Shown piece after piece: positions 16,044 to 25,368 of a stretch of DNA of 64,000 nucleotides. The notes beneath the pieces are model-generated. The model ran no database searches and was not told the DNA's origin. It saw nothing but the letters and a program-made list of their open reading frames with translations. The DNA is from W0P28-013 sp964570565 (GTDB taxonomy: Bacteria; Bacteroidota; Bacteroidia; Bacteroidales; Paludibacteraceae): assembly GCA_964570565.1 (NCBI GenBank), contig CAZMYT010000001.1:1-64000 (forward strand), given 5' to 3'. The position numbers were made by a program, and so were the translations under genes. Position 1 is the first letter of the stretch. Every line of letters starts with the position of its first letter.

Positions 16044-17564
16044 TTATAATTCACAATAAACGCCATCGCTGGCTAAATTTTTACATGGATAGCGCCACTC
16101 AAAACCATCTTTGGCGAGTAATTGGTTGGCGCGTTCAGGACCCCAAGTGCCTGCTGCATAGCCATAGATTGGATTTTTACGTGGATTGGCAAATGCGTCG
16201 ATAATTGGTTGTACAAATTTCCACGTTGCTTCTACAGCGTCATTGCGTTGAAAAAGCGTGGAATCGCCCTGAATACAGTCGCACAACAAACGTTCGTATG
16301 CCTGCGGTATGTAGTGATCGGTCAGTGATGAATAGTGAAAATCTAACCCAACCTTGTCCACTTGAAATCCTGCGCCAGGCACTTTCATGCCAATTTTTAG
16401 CAGTAAACCTTCGTCAGGTTGAATGCGTATAATAAGCTGATTACCAGCATCGGTTAAGCCATCTTTTTGCGCAAAAATACGATGAGGATTGGATTTAAAG
16501 TGAATTACAATTTCGGTGACTTGTGTGGGTAGACGTTTACCGGTGCGTATGTAAAATGGTACGCCGCTCCAACGCCAATTGTCGATGTAACAAGCCATAG
16601 CCATGTAGGTTTCTGTCTTTGAATTCGGCGCAATGCCATCTTCTTGGCGATAGGCCTTAATGGTTTCGCCATGAATCTGAGATTCGGTATATTGACCACG
16701 TACCACGAATTGCGGCACCTCTTCTTCTTTTATCTTGCGTAGCGATTGGAATACTTTCACCATTTCGTCGCGAATAGCGTTACCGTCGGCGGTGGTTGGT
16801 GGCTCCATAGCCACAATAGCCAACAATTGAAGCAGGTGATTTTGTACCATGTCGCGCATGGCGCCAGCGGTGTCGTAGTAACCAGCGCGCGAACCTACAC
16901 CCAACGCTTCGGACGAGGTAATTTCTACATATTTGATGTAATTATGATTCCAAAGCGGTTCAAAAATACTGTTCGAAAAGCGTGTTACTAAAATATTTTG
17001 TACGGTTTCTTTGCCTAAATAATGGTCGATGCGGTAAATTTGATCTTCGGCAAATGCTTGCGACAACTCTTTGGTTAATTCTAGCGCACTGGCTAAATCG
17101 TGTCCGTAAGGTTTTTCTATAATCACCCGTTTCCAACCTGAATCCTGACAGGTGAGATTGTGCGCTTTCAAATGATGTGTGATGGTGGTGTACATCAAAG
17201 GCGGTGTAGCGTAGTAAAACAGGTAGTTAGCTTCACACGCCAAACTGTCCGATAAGGTTTCAAGGCGCGTTTTGAGTTCCGCATAATCATTGACTTCGCT
17301 CGTGTCCATACTTTGAAAATGTAAGTTCGTAGCGAAATTGCGTGCGTCCTCATCGGAATATTTGCTTTTAGGGACAAATTGACTTAATCCATCTATGGTT
17401 TTAGCACGAAAGGTGTCGTCTGTCATCGCCATACGTCCCACTCCAAGCACTTTAAAGGTTTCGGGCAACAGCTTTTGCTGATGTAGCGTGTAGAGTGCTG
17501 GCATCAGTTTACGCCAAGCTAAATCGCCGGAGGCACCAAAAATGACTAATATAAATTTTTCCAT
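16044..17564 (-). CDS. zwf: Glucose-6-phosphate 1-dehydrogenase
   Basis: A 506-residue enzyme catalysing the first step of the oxidative pentose-phosphate path. The NADP fold starts ILVIFGASGDLAWRKLMPALY; the substrate site EKPYGHDLASA and RIDHYLGKETVQNILVTRFSN, which carries the catalytic histidine, are intact. Length is typical. It is first in zwf-pgl-gnd, a compact operon with gaps of about 1 and 5 bp, so all three steps to ribulose 5-phosphate are made together, supplying NADPH (also for the MsrAB system next door). Confidence 0.97.
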   Translation of the reverse strand: MEKFILVIFGASGDLAWRKLMPALYTLHQQKLLPETFKVLGVGRMAMTDDTFRAKTIDGLSQFVPKSKYSDEDARNFATNLHFQSMDTSEVNDYAELKTRLETLSDSLACEANYLFYYATPPLMYTTITHHLKAHNLTCQDSGWKRVIIEKPYGHDLASALELTKELSQAFAEDQIYRIDHYLGKETVQNILVTRFSNSIFEPLWNHNYIKYVEITSSEALGVGSRAGYYDTAGAMRDMVQNHLLQLLAIVAMEPPTTADGNAIRDEMVKVFQSLRKIKEEEVPQFVVRGQYTESQIHGETIKAYRQEDGIAPNSKTETYMAMACYIDNWRWSGVPFYIRTGKRLPTQVTEIVIHFKSNPHRIFAQKDGLTDAGNQLIIRIQPDEGLLLKIGMKVPGAGFQVDKVGLDFHYSSLTDHYIPQAYERLLCDCIQGDSTLFQRNDAVEATWKFVQPIIDAFANPRKNPIYGYAAGTWGPERANQLLAKDGFEWRYPCKNLASDGVYCEL

Positions 17565-17592
17565 AGGGAAGAATCAGAAAATGGTTATGTCA

Positions 17593-17600
17593 CAAAAATA
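17593..17600 (-). promoter_or_regulatory. -7 box for zwf-pgl-gnd
   Basis: TATTTTTG on the minus strand, 28 bp before the zwf ATG. The -33 region does not show a clean TTTG. Confidence 0.5.
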
Positions 17601-17727
17601 CACAAATAAATCGAGGTATAGATTAAGATTTTTATATTTCAGGAAAAATTGTTTAGTTATTTTGGTAAATAGTTATCTTTTTGTAGGTAAAAAACCATAC
17701 CTTTACACCGTATTTAAACCGAGGATT

Positions 17728-18570
17728 ATGGATTTTGTACTCAACACGAAACTAAAAGGTGTTTTGTTGCTAAGCGATACACTGCATACCGATAAAACAT
17801 TACAAGACGACCAAACACTTTTTAAATTTGTGTTTGTGCAGACTGGTGAGTTATTGGTTGAAGTTGATCATGTGCCTATAAAATTATTGGCTAACGATTT
17901 AATTACCATTTCACCGTTACATACCATGCGCTTTTTGGATGTGCGTGGCACCTATTTTTCGTTACTGTTCAATAGTAATTTTTACTGTATTTATGGACAC
18001 GATGACGAGGTGTCGTGCAACGGATTTTTATTCAATAGTGGTGCGTCTATTATGCATTTGCACCTGTCGGATACGCAAAGTGCCGATTTGCGTAAGATTG
18101 CCGATGAACTAAAAGCGGAATATACCATTAACGACCCATTTAAGGAAGAAATGCTCAGAGTGCATTTGAAACGATTTATTATTACCTGTACGCGCTTAGC
18201 GAAAGAAAAATACGAATTGGACGAGCACACTGAACGCACATTTAATTTGGTGCGCCAGTATTTTATGTTAGTCGATACCCATTTCAAGGAGAAAAAGCAG
18301 GTGCAGGATTATGCTGAATTGTTACATCGGTCGCCTAAAACCTTGTCGAATATTTTTACGGCGCATAATTTGCCATCGCCTTTGCAGGTTATTCATGAAC
18401 GTACGTTGACAGAAGCCAAGCGGTTGCTTTTGTATAGCTCAAAACCGGCCAAGGAAATCGCTTATATTTTGGGTTTTGATAGCCCGTCGGTGTTTAGCCG
18501 TTTTTTCAAAAATACAGCCAAAGAGAGTATTTCGCAATTTCAAAAACGAATGCGTATCATTGAAAATTAA
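17728..18570 (+). CDS. AraC family transcription regulator
   Basis: A 280-residue regulator. The N-terminal ~150 residues form a cupin-like sensing domain (LFKFVFVQTGELLVEVDHVPIKLLANDLITISP). The C-terminal ~100 residues are the double helix-turn-helix AraC domain (YAELLHRSPKTLSNIFTAHN and PAKEIAYILGFDSPSVFSRFFKN). I start at the ATG at 17728 (MDFVLNTK), after a GAGG four bases upstream and a TACCTTTA box at 17698-17705. The frame is open further upstream to 17542, but that part overlaps zwf and its residues look like non-coding sequence. MsrAB begins 5 bp after its stop, so it may control that gene or simply share a transcript. Confidence 0.9.
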   Translation: MDFVLNTKLKGVLLLSDTLHTDKTLQDDQTLFKFVFVQTGELLVEVDHVPIKLLANDLITISPLHTMRFLDVRGTYFSLLFNSNFYCIYGHDDEVSCNGFLFNSGASIMHLHLSDTQSADLRKIADELKAEYTINDPFKEEMLRVHLKRFIITCTRLAKEKYELDEHTERTFNLVRQYFMLVDTHFKEKKQVQDYAELLHRSPKTLSNIFTAHNLPSPLQVIHERTLTEAKRLLLYSSKPAKEIAYILGFDSPSVFSRFFKNTAKESISQFQKRMRIIEN

Positions 18571-18575
18571 ATACT

Positions 18576-19640
18576 ATGTTGAAACGATATAGAATAGTAT
18601 TAATTAGCTTGATGTTGGTATCAACATTGGGTGGTTCGTGTTCTAATCACACGCAAATAAAGGAGAAAAAAGTTATGAAAACACAAGCAGAAATTTATTT
18701 TGCTGGCGGTTGTTTCTGGGGTACAGAGCACTTTATGAAACAAATTGCAGGCGTATATGTCACACAAGCCGGTTATGCCAATGGAACGGTGGAAAACCCC
18801 ACCTATAAACAGGTTTGTAGTGGCACTACTGGTTTTGCCGAAACCGTGCAAGTTGTTTACGATAAGGAACAAATAGCCTTGTCGGATTTATTGCAACTCT
18901 ATTTTAAAACCATTGATCCCACCACGTTAAATCGACAAGGTGGCGACATTGGCACGCAGTATCGCACGGGAATTTATTACACGGATAAGGCTGATTTAGT
19001 GGTTATAAACGAAGAATTGAGAAAGTTGGCTGAGAGCTACAATAAACCATTACGAATTGAAGTGGAACCATTGAAGAATTTTTATCCAGCCGAAGATTAT
19101 CATCAGGATTATTTAGATAAAAATCCGACAGGTTATTGCCACATCAACCCAAAATTGTTTCAATTGGCACGTGAATTTAACCCTTTGAAAAAACAAACTA
19201 AGCCCGATGAAGCAGAGTTGCGCAAGCTTTTGACACCGTTACAATACGAGGTGACTCAAAAGAATGGGACAGAGCCGCCGTTTCAAAATGCCTACTTTGA
19301 TGAATTCAGACCTGGTATCTATGTTGATATTGTAACGGGTGAACCACTTTTTGTGTCGTCCGACAAGTTTGAATCGGGTTGTGGTTGGCCGAGTTTCTCA
19401 AAACCGATTGACGGTTCTCGTATTGCCGAACGTACCGATAAGTCGCATGGCATGGAACGCGTAGAAGTGCGGAGTTCGGTTGGCGATTCCCATTTAGGTC
19501 ATGTATTTACCGATGGACCTGCTGAATCTGGTGGCTTGCGTTATTGTATCAATAGTGCTTCGTTACGTTTTGTTCCCAAAGAAAAGATGGTTGCCGAAGG
19601 TTATGGCGATTATCTCGATTTGGTAGAAGATAAGAAATAG
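18576..19640 (+). CDS. msrAB: Peptide methionine sulfoxide reductase MsrA-MsrB fusion, lipoprotein-type N-terminus
   Basis: A 354-residue fusion. Residues ~38-195 are MsrA with catalytic C46 (GGCFWG) and YHQDYLDKNP; residues ~210-350 are MsrB with RYCINSASLRF as the catalytic cysteine region and SGCGWPSF. Together they reduce both diastereomers of methionine sulfoxide. The usual zinc CxxC pairs of MsrB are missing. The first 22 residues are a hydrophobic stretch ending in GGSC (C22), suggesting an exported lipoprotein. However, GGAG (18662-18665) sits nine bases before an in-frame ATG at 18675 (M34), so a second, cytosolic form is possible. It follows the AraC gene by 5 bp and ends at a clear terminator. 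Confidence 0.93.
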   Translation: MLKRYRIVLISLMLVSTLGGSCSNHTQIKEKKVMKTQAEIYFAGGCFWGTEHFMKQIAGVYVTQAGYANGTVENPTYKQVCSGTTGFAETVQVVYDKEQIALSDLLQLYFKTIDPTTLNRQGGDIGTQYRTGIYYTDKADLVVINEELRKLAESYNKPLRIEVEPLKNFYPAEDYHQDYLDKNPTGYCHINPKLFQLAREFNPLKKQTKPDEAELRKLLTPLQYEVTQKNGTEPPFQNAYFDEFRPGIYVDIVTGEPLFVSSDKFESGCGWPSFSKPIDGSRIAERTDKSHGMERVEVRSSVGDSHLGHVFTDGPAESGGLRYCINSASLRFVPKEKMVAEGYGDYLDLVEDKK

Positions 19641-19663
19641 TTGACTGGTTGATTGCGACTAAA

Positions 19664-19697
19664 GAAAAAACCCATCGTTGAAAAACGATGGGCTTTT
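19664..19697. terminator. Bidirectional terminator after msrAB and the radical SAM gene
   Basis: Nine-bp stem CCCATCGTT (19671-19679) / AACGATGGG (19684-19692), with an A-run before and TTTT after. It is shared by the convergent radical SAM gene. Confidence 0.85.
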
Positions 19698-19715
19698 AAT
19701 ATTTAGAACTGTTTT

Positions 19716-20612
19716 TTACAAACGAAATTTGAGACCTGCAAAAACCGTGTCGAGTTTAAAATTGAATACCGCATTCATTTCGCCAGCCATGCAAAGTCCG
19801 CAATCGTCGCAAATGCCTAATTCTTCGCCTACGCAACCGCTGCGTGTGCCGTCGGGATAAATAAAATTGGTCACCCAACAACGACGTTTGAATTGATTGT
19901 GTTTCATCAATTTCAAGCCAGAAACACTATTCATAATCGGATAACCAGCTTTTTTCATGGCAATCACTTTGTCGATTACGGCTAAACGTGTTTCTTGGTC
20001 AATCATCAAATTTTCAGCACCTGGAAATGGCGTGTAGAAATTGATAGAAATACTTTCGATGGCCGGATTATTTTTGGCATATTCAATGGTTTGCTCCACG
20101 CTCGTGTAGTTCAATTTATTCACGACCATATTCACACTTAAATGTGGATGTTTGGATGAGGCAATATTCGCTTCTAGGCGTTTGAATGTGCCTTTACCGC
20201 GAATTTCTTCGTGAAAATCGCCATAGCCATCGAGGCTTACCCAAATACTATCGGCATGACTACCTGTAAAAGGTAATTGCGCATTGGTGGTAATGGTGGC
20301 GGAGAAAAATCCAATCTTTTTCGCTAAATCGATTAGGTCGTTGATGCGGTAATCGCCATCACGCCAAATCATCACTTCGCCACCTTCCAAATCCACAAAT
20401 CGTGAGCCTTGGTTGTAGGCGTATTGCAACTGTTCACGTACTTGTTCGTAAGTAAATTGGTGTGGATTGGTTTTGTTGTACACGCTGCAGTGTTTGCATT
20501 CGAGGTTACATCTGTCCGAAATAAACAACACTGTTTGTAATGGGCGTTTACGTCCTAAAATGCGTGCTCCAAAAAACCACCAGCCGAGGTATATAAATTG
20601 TTTGATTTTCAT
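19716..20612 (-). CDS. Radical SAM enzyme, partner of the UbiA-type gene
   Basis: A 298-residue radical SAM protein. The cluster motif is CNLECKHC (C35, C39, C42), followed by DLEGGEVMIW, which fits the glycine-rich SAM site, and WVSLDGYGDFHEEIRGKGTF. The C-terminus has a SPASM-like set of cysteines (RRCWVT, RSGCVGEELGICDDCGLCM) that could bind an auxiliary cluster. I place the start at ATG 20612 (MKIKQFIYLGWW); the frame extends to 20717, but that part overlaps the prenyltransferase. The gap to the UbiA gene is 11 bp, so both belong to one operon. Substrate unknown; a prenyl lipid or quinone is the obvious guess from the neighbour. Confidence 0.88.
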   Translation of the reverse strand: MKIKQFIYLGWWFFGARILGRKRPLQTVLFISDRCNLECKHCSVYNKTNPHQFTYEQVREQLQYAYNQGSRFVDLEGGEVMIWRDGDYRINDLIDLAKKIGFFSATITTNAQLPFTGSHADSIWVSLDGYGDFHEEIRGKGTFKRLEANIASSKHPHLSVNMVVNKLNYTSVEQTIEYAKNNPAIESISINFYTPFPGAENLMIDQETRLAVIDKVIAMKKAGYPIMNSVSGLKLMKHNQFKRRCWVTNFIYPDGTRSGCVGEELGICDDCGLCMAGEMNAVFNFKLDTVFAGLKFRL

Positions 20613-20623
20613 ATGTGTAATGT

Positions 20624-21622
20624 TTAAATAATACTCAAAATAAGATTGACTACTGCTAAGATAAGGCAGAAGAACGTAACTAAGTTGCGCGCAATTAACC
20701 AACGTAACGCAAACCAATCGACACCCATTTCACGGTATTTATCAAATTCGCCCATGGGGCCCATCCAAGGTTTTAATTGGATGTCGATGGTTTTGTGATT
20801 CACAAATTGATTCAGCGAATTGACCAGATAAATAGCCATTGGTAATAAAATGAAAATACTCAAATACGCCCAATGCAGTAAACCTAATGCTACGCCAACA
20901 GCAATGATAACAAATGGCACTAAATTGAATATACCTGAAAAGAGAATCATCCACTTAGGTTTTGCAAGTAGACGCGCAAAGGTCATTTTCCCCACTTTTT
21001 CGTCGGGAATGGCATCCATAATCGAATGCGAATAGACAATATTGGTTACCAATAAACCAACTGGAACGCTCACCAATACAATAGTAGCATCAAAGACGCC
21101 CGCCGCTGCGTATTGCATTCCTATCATGAGCAATGGCCCAAACATCAATCCAATAACGAGTTCGCCGTAGCCGTGATAACATAAACGGAATGGCCAACCT
21201 GAATAAGAAATGCCAAAGAAACCAGCAATCAAAGCCAAGTAGAGAATGTTGATACCTCTAAAATACAAAATGACGGCACCGCAGATGCTAGCAATAAGCA
21301 GAAAAACCACAATAGCACCAGCTAGTTGTTTTACGGTAGCTTGTCCCGAAGTAAGATAGGGATATTTAGCAATCCGGGCACGCATGCCTTCGGCTGCCAT
21401 TTCGTTACGGTTTTCACCACTTTTTACTTTGTAATCGAAATAATCGTCGGCCAAATTCATACCTAAATGAGCACAGATAATGCCAAATAAAGCTACCAAG
21501 CCAAGCCACCACGAAAAATCGGGGTGTGTGCCAGCCATGGCAAAGGCCAATAGGGCAGGTAAAATACTTTGTGGTAGCGCAATGTGTCGTGCGTTGTTAA
21601 TCCAAAATCCTATTTTATTCAT
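20624..21622 (-). CDS. UbiA family prenyltransferase, MenA-like
   Basis: A 332-residue membrane protein with about eight or nine transmembrane helices. Both UbiA aspartate motifs are there: NLADDYFDYKVKSGENRN (first) and HSIMDAIPDEKVGK (second). The region SYSGWPFRLCYHGYGELVIGLMFGPL resembles the conserved loop of MenA, which attaches a prenyl chain to dihydroxynaphthoate. The N-terminus differs from the MenA proteins I recall, so it may be a paralog with another aromatic acceptor. It is first of an operon with a radical SAM enzyme, behind a perfect TACCTTTG (21651-21658 on the minus strand). Confidence 0.85.
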   Translation of the reverse strand: MNKIGFWINNARHIALPQSILPALLAFAMAGTHPDFSWWLGLVALFGIICAHLGMNLADDYFDYKVKSGENRNEMAAEGMRARIAKYPYLTSGQATVKQLAGAIVVFLLIASICGAVILYFRGINILYLALIAGFFGISYSGWPFRLCYHGYGELVIGLMFGPLLMIGMQYAAAGVFDATIVLVSVPVGLLVTNIVYSHSIMDAIPDEKVGKMTFARLLAKPKWMILFSGIFNLVPFVIIAVGVALGLLHWAYLSIFILLPMAIYLVNSLNQFVNHKTIDIQLKPWMGPMGEFDKYREMGVDWFALRWLIARNLVTFFCLILAVVNLILSII

Positions 21623-21650
21623 CGTGTTTATTGTTTAAATTGTTCGTGTA

Positions 21651-21658
21651 CAAAGGTA
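21651..21658 (-). promoter_or_regulatory. -7 box for the prenyltransferase-radical SAM operon
   Basis: TACCTTTG on the minus strand, 28 bp before the ATG. At -33 the sequence reads ATTGG, a weak match with a 19-nt spacer. Confidence 0.6.
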
Positions 21659-21706
21659 CGTGATTTCGTCTGAATTGCCAATATTTTTAGGAAGCTGTTT
21701 GGTGGT

Positions 21707-21737
21707 TTTGTCTTTTCTGAAAAATACCTTACCTTTG
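21707..21737 (+). promoter_or_regulatory. Promoter for cysS
   Basis: -33 TTTG (21707-21710), 19-nt spacer, -7 TACCTTTG (21730-21737), a textbook Bacteroidota promoter. The ~70-nt leader contains a small hairpin (CGTTTG 21765-21770 / CAAACG 21777-21782). Confidence 0.75.
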
Positions 21738-21815
21738 TAAGTTGATTAACATAGCATTAAAGTGCGTTTGTCACGTCAAACGTCATTACACATAACCGTT
21801 TACATACAGAATTAA

Positions 21816-23282
21816 ATGGAAAATAAATTAGTTATTTACAATACGTTAACACGTAAAAAAGAGGATTTTAAGCCGTTGCATGCGCCCAATGTGGGTTTGT
21901 ATGTGTGCGGACCAACTGTTTATGGCGATGGTCATTTAGGTCACGCGCGTCCAGCTATTACGTTTGATGTGTTATTTCGTTATCTCACACATTTGGGCTA
22001 CAAAGTGCGTTATGTGCGCAATATTACCGATGTAGGCCATTTGGAACACGATGCCGATGAGGGCGAAGATAAAATTGCAAAAAAAGCACGCCTCGAAAAA
22101 TTGGAACCAATGGAAGTGGTGCAACATTATTTGTTGCGTTATCATAAAGCCATGGAGCGACTCAACGTGTTACCACCGAGCATTGAACCACACGCTTCGG
22201 GACATATCATTGAGCAGATTGAATTTGTGAAAAAGATTCTTGAATCTGGTTATGCCTACGAAAGTGAAGGTTCTATCTATTTCGATGTCGAAAAATACAA
22301 TCAAAAATTTCACTATGGCAAACTTTCGGGACGTAATATTGATGAACTATTAGAAACTACACGCGATTTGGACGGACAAAGTGAAAAACGTCGTAGTGTG
22401 GATTTTGCTTTGTGGAAAAAAGCGTCGCCAGAACATATTATGCACTGGCCAAGTCCTTGGAGTGAAGGTTTTCCTGGTTGGCATCTCGAATGTTCGGCTA
22501 TGGGAACGAAATACTTGGGCGAAGAGTTTGATATTCATGGTGGTGGTATGGACTTAATGTTTCCACATCACGAGTGCGAAATTGCACAAAGTTGTGCTGC
22601 ATTAGGCAAAGAGACTGTTAAATATTGGATGCACAATAACATGATTACCATCAACGGACAAAAGATGGGTAAATCGTTAGGTAATTTTATCACACTCGAT
22701 GAATTTTTCACGGGTAATCATCCGTTGTTGTCGCAACCATTTGCGCCGATGACTATTCGTTTCTTTATTTTGCAAGCGCATTATCGCAGTACCGTCGATT
22801 TTAGTAGCGAGGCTTTAGTGGCTAGCGAAAAAGGATTGGCACGTTTGATGGAAGCTTACACACGTTTGCAGAAATTGACACCATCGGCTACATCGACAGT
22901 CGAAACAGTTGGTTTGCGCGATAAATGCGAGGCTGCCATGTGCGACGACTTGAATACGCCGATTGTGATTTCGCATCTTTTTGATGCCGCCAAAGCGATT
23001 AATACCGTACATGATGGTAAAGGAACAATTTCCGAAGCCGACTTAACCGAATTAAAAGACGTTTTCAAAGTTTTTGTCGAAGATATTCTCGGATTGCAAA
23101 CAGAAGAAGCGGCTGGCGAAAGCAACGAAGCGTACAAAAAGGCTATCGATTTATTGTTGCAGATGCGTTTGGAAGCCAAACAAAATAAAGATTGGGCGAC
23201 TTCCGACAAGATTCGTAATGAATTGACCGCATTAGGTTTTGCTGTGAAAGATACCAAAGATGGTTTTGAATGGAGTTTATAA
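21816..23282 (+). CDS. cysS: Cysteinyl-tRNA synthetase
   Basis: A 488-residue class I aminoacyl-tRNA synthetase. The HIGH-type motif is HLGH within VCGPTVYGDGHLGHARP (C31 is a zinc ligand); the other zinc residues fall in LECSAMG and FPHHECEIAQS. The KMSKS motif is KMGKSLGNF. The C-terminal helical anticodon-binding part (after ~390) is normal. It is the first gene of a compact plus-strand run with the endonuclease, lipoprotein and mazG genes, which begin only 7 bp after its stop or overlap. Confidence 0.97.
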   Translation: MENKLVIYNTLTRKKEDFKPLHAPNVGLYVCGPTVYGDGHLGHARPAITFDVLFRYLTHLGYKVRYVRNITDVGHLEHDADEGEDKIAKKARLEKLEPMEVVQHYLLRYHKAMERLNVLPPSIEPHASGHIIEQIEFVKKILESGYAYESEGSIYFDVEKYNQKFHYGKLSGRNIDELLETTRDLDGQSEKRRSVDFALWKKASPEHIMHWPSPWSEGFPGWHLECSAMGTKYLGEEFDIHGGGMDLMFPHHECEIAQSCAALGKETVKYWMHNNMITINGQKMGKSLGNFITLDEFFTGNHPLLSQPFAPMTIRFFILQAHYRSTVDFSSEALVASEKGLARLMEAYTRLQKLTPSATSTVETVGLRDKCEAAMCDDLNTPIVISHLFDAAKAINTVHDGKGTISEADLTELKDVFKVFVEDILGLQTEEAAGESNEAYKKAIDLLLQMRLEAKQNKDWATSDKIRNELTALGFAVKDTKDGFEWSL

Positions 23283-23289
23283 CTAATTT

Positions 23290-25368
23290 ATGACACTGAA
23301 GAAACTAGTTACATTTGGCTTGTTGTGGTGCACGGTTTCACTGTGGGCTCAGATTCCTGCGGGTTATTACAGTACTACGGAAGGTAAAAATAAAGGTGAG
23401 TTAAAAACCGCTTTGTACCAAATTATTGGCACTGCCAATGTATTGTCGTATGGTAGCGGTGCAGGTGCCACATGGTCAGCTTTCCCACTTACCGATGTTC
23501 GTCCCGATGGTTCTGTGTGGGATATGTATTCCGATAAAGTGTACCAATTCAATGGCGTAAACTCTGTAAGCGGTATGAATATTGAGCATTCATTTCCAAA
23601 GAGTTGGTGGGGTGGAACTGTGAACCAAGCGTATAAAGATTTGCATCATCTTAATCCTTCAGATGCTACCGCCAATATTCAAAAAAGTAACTGGACTATG
23701 GGCGTGGTGGATGGCGAATTACTCTTTGATAATGGTGTGATTAAGCGTGGTCGTTCATTTTTGCGCGATCCACTCAACTCCATTATTGTGTGGGAGCCAG
23801 CCGATGAATACAAAGGCGATTTTGCCCGTATTTACATGTACATGGTAACGTGTTACGAACAATTTTCGCCCAATGATACGTGGACGTCTGACGCATCGAT
23901 GCAGTTAAATGTGAATAACCACGATACGTATCCTTTGTTTCAAGATTGGACAGCCAATTTATTGTTGGCGTGGCATAGAGCCGATCCTGTGAGTGCTAAA
24001 GAATTACATAGAAACGAAGAAGTCTATAAAATTCAGGGGAATAGAAATCCTTTTATTGATTGTCCTGTTTTGGCGGAATATATTTGGGGTACTAAAAAAG
24101 ATGAGCTATTTACGCCAGCCCTCATTTCTGGGCAACCTTATTTAACGGCTCCTATTACGGGTAAATCGCTTGCTTTTACGCCTGATACAATTGGCTTTGC
24201 CCAATTTGTAACTATTCCGATTCAAGGTAAAAGTGTTACTAAAACGTTGAAAGCAAAAGTGGCTGGTTTAGCAGCTTCTAAATTCACGTTATCAAGAACT
24301 TCGTTTACAGCTGCTGAGGTGTTATCTGGTACATCATTAATGGTTACCTATAATTCCTCTATCATGGCATCCGACACCGTAGAATTACAATTATACAGTG
24401 ATGAAATTTTAGACACGGTGCGTGTGCAATTAACGGCACGTGCATTCGATTCGTTTTCTTTGCTCGATCCTATTATTGGGAGTGACCGCTTTACTATCAA
24501 TTGGAATGCTTCCGCCGATGCTTCATCTTATAAAGTATCGGTATTTACCATGAGTCACGCTGGCGAAAAGGCTTGGATAAATCAGTTTAACGAGGATTTT
24601 ATTAGTTTGCCCAAACCTCCAACTAGCTGGACAGTTATTGGTTTTACAGAAACGAGTCAATTGAGTGAAATTCGATTGGCTTCTGGTGCCCAGCCAGGCT
24701 CTATCACTTCACCTTCGGTAACTGTAGTAGGTGATAGCATTCAATTGTTGGTACGTGCCAAACAATATAATACCGATAATGGCGCCAAGTTAACTGTCGC
24801 GTGTAACGATGTAACGGTTGCTACGTTTACAACCGGTACTACTTACCAAACATTTGTTCTTAAATTGGCAGCGTCAGCATACTCTACCGTGACGTTCAAA
24901 TTGAGTGCTATTATAAATAAGCGCGTGATTATCGACGCAGTACAGCTTGATTTTCAACAGTCGGTAGAGTCGTCGGTTTTGTTGCCTACTTATCCAAAGC
25001 AAGCGACGTTGTTACATCACGAGGTAGTGAATCTCGCTAAAGGACAAACGTATTACTATACGGTTCAACCTCAAGGAGGCGCTAATAATAACGTTTATGG
25101 GCCAGAGCAGGTTGTCACTAATGGTAGTGCTACAGGTGTGAATACATCCTTCGAGTCATCATTTAAATGTAGTGTAACCGCTAATGGATTTTGGTTGGAA
25201 AATTTAGAACCTAATACTAACGTCTCTCTCGTAGATGCCGTGGGACGTGTTTGCTACACCACATCGCATACAGCTGGAAGCACATTGCACATCCCTTGGC
25301 TGGCTAAAGGCGTTTTTTTCTTACGTGTGAATAACCAAATGCCGATTAAATTAATCAAACAAGGATGA
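23290..25368 (+). CDS. Secreted endonuclease I family protein with T9SS tail
   Basis: A 692-residue secreted nuclease. A signal peptide (residues 1-20, cut after LWA) precedes an endonuclease I (NucM) domain with the His-Me finger catalytic site MNIEHSFPKSWWG (H100) and DLHHLNPSD (H119, H120), within residues ~25-270. Residues ~290-610 form two to three beta-sandwich regions, one with FN3-like features (TINWNASADASSYKVSVFTM). The C-terminal ~80 residues (LENLEPNTNVSLVDAVGRVCY ... KGVFFLRVNNQMPIKLIKQG) are a T9SS sorting tail. It probably degrades extracellular DNA. It follows cysS by 7 bp and overlaps the next gene at ATGA. Confidence 0.9.
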   Translation: MTLKKLVTFGLLWCTVSLWAQIPAGYYSTTEGKNKGELKTALYQIIGTANVLSYGSGAGATWSAFPLTDVRPDGSVWDMYSDKVYQFNGVNSVSGMNIEHSFPKSWWGGTVNQAYKDLHHLNPSDATANIQKSNWTMGVVDGELLFDNGVIKRGRSFLRDPLNSIIVWEPADEYKGDFARIYMYMVTCYEQFSPNDTWTSDASMQLNVNNHDTYPLFQDWTANLLLAWHRADPVSAKELHRNEEVYKIQGNRNPFIDCPVLAEYIWGTKKDELFTPALISGQPYLTAPITGKSLAFTPDTIGFAQFVTIPIQGKSVTKTLKAKVAGLAASKFTLSRTSFTAAEVLSGTSLMVTYNSSIMASDTVELQLYSDEILDTVRVQLTARAFDSFSLLDPIIGSDRFTINWNASADASSYKVSVFTMSHAGEKAWINQFNEDFISLPKPPTSWTVIGFTETSQLSEIRLASGAQPGSITSPSVTVVGDSIQLLVRAKQYNTDNGAKLTVACNDVTVATFTTGTTYQTFVLKLAASAYSTVTFKLSAIINKRVIIDAVQLDFQQSVESSVLLPTYPKQATLLHHEVVNLAKGQTYYYTVQPQGGANNNVYGPEQVVTNGSATGVNTSFESSFKCSVTANGFWLENLEPNTNVSLVDAVGRVCYTTSHTAGSTLHIPWLAKGVFFLRVNNQMPIKLIKQG

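Noticed and set aside
15761..16204. 147-codon plus-strand frame over pgl and the zwf end
   Set aside because: It runs antisense across two genes of a clear operon, with no own promoter and no known motif.
17542..17727. Longer start for the AraC regulator at 17542
   Set aside because: The added ~62 residues overlap the zwf start and its promoter and do not look like regulator sequence; the ATG at 17728 has GAGG and a -7-like box upstream.
21738..21815. T-box or other tRNA-sensing leader before cysS
   Set aside because: The leader is only about 70 nt with one 6-bp hairpin and no T-box sequence; T-boxes are rare in this phylum.
22856..23257. 133-codon minus-strand frame inside cysS
   Set aside because: It lies opposite an intact synthetase and has no family or start signals.
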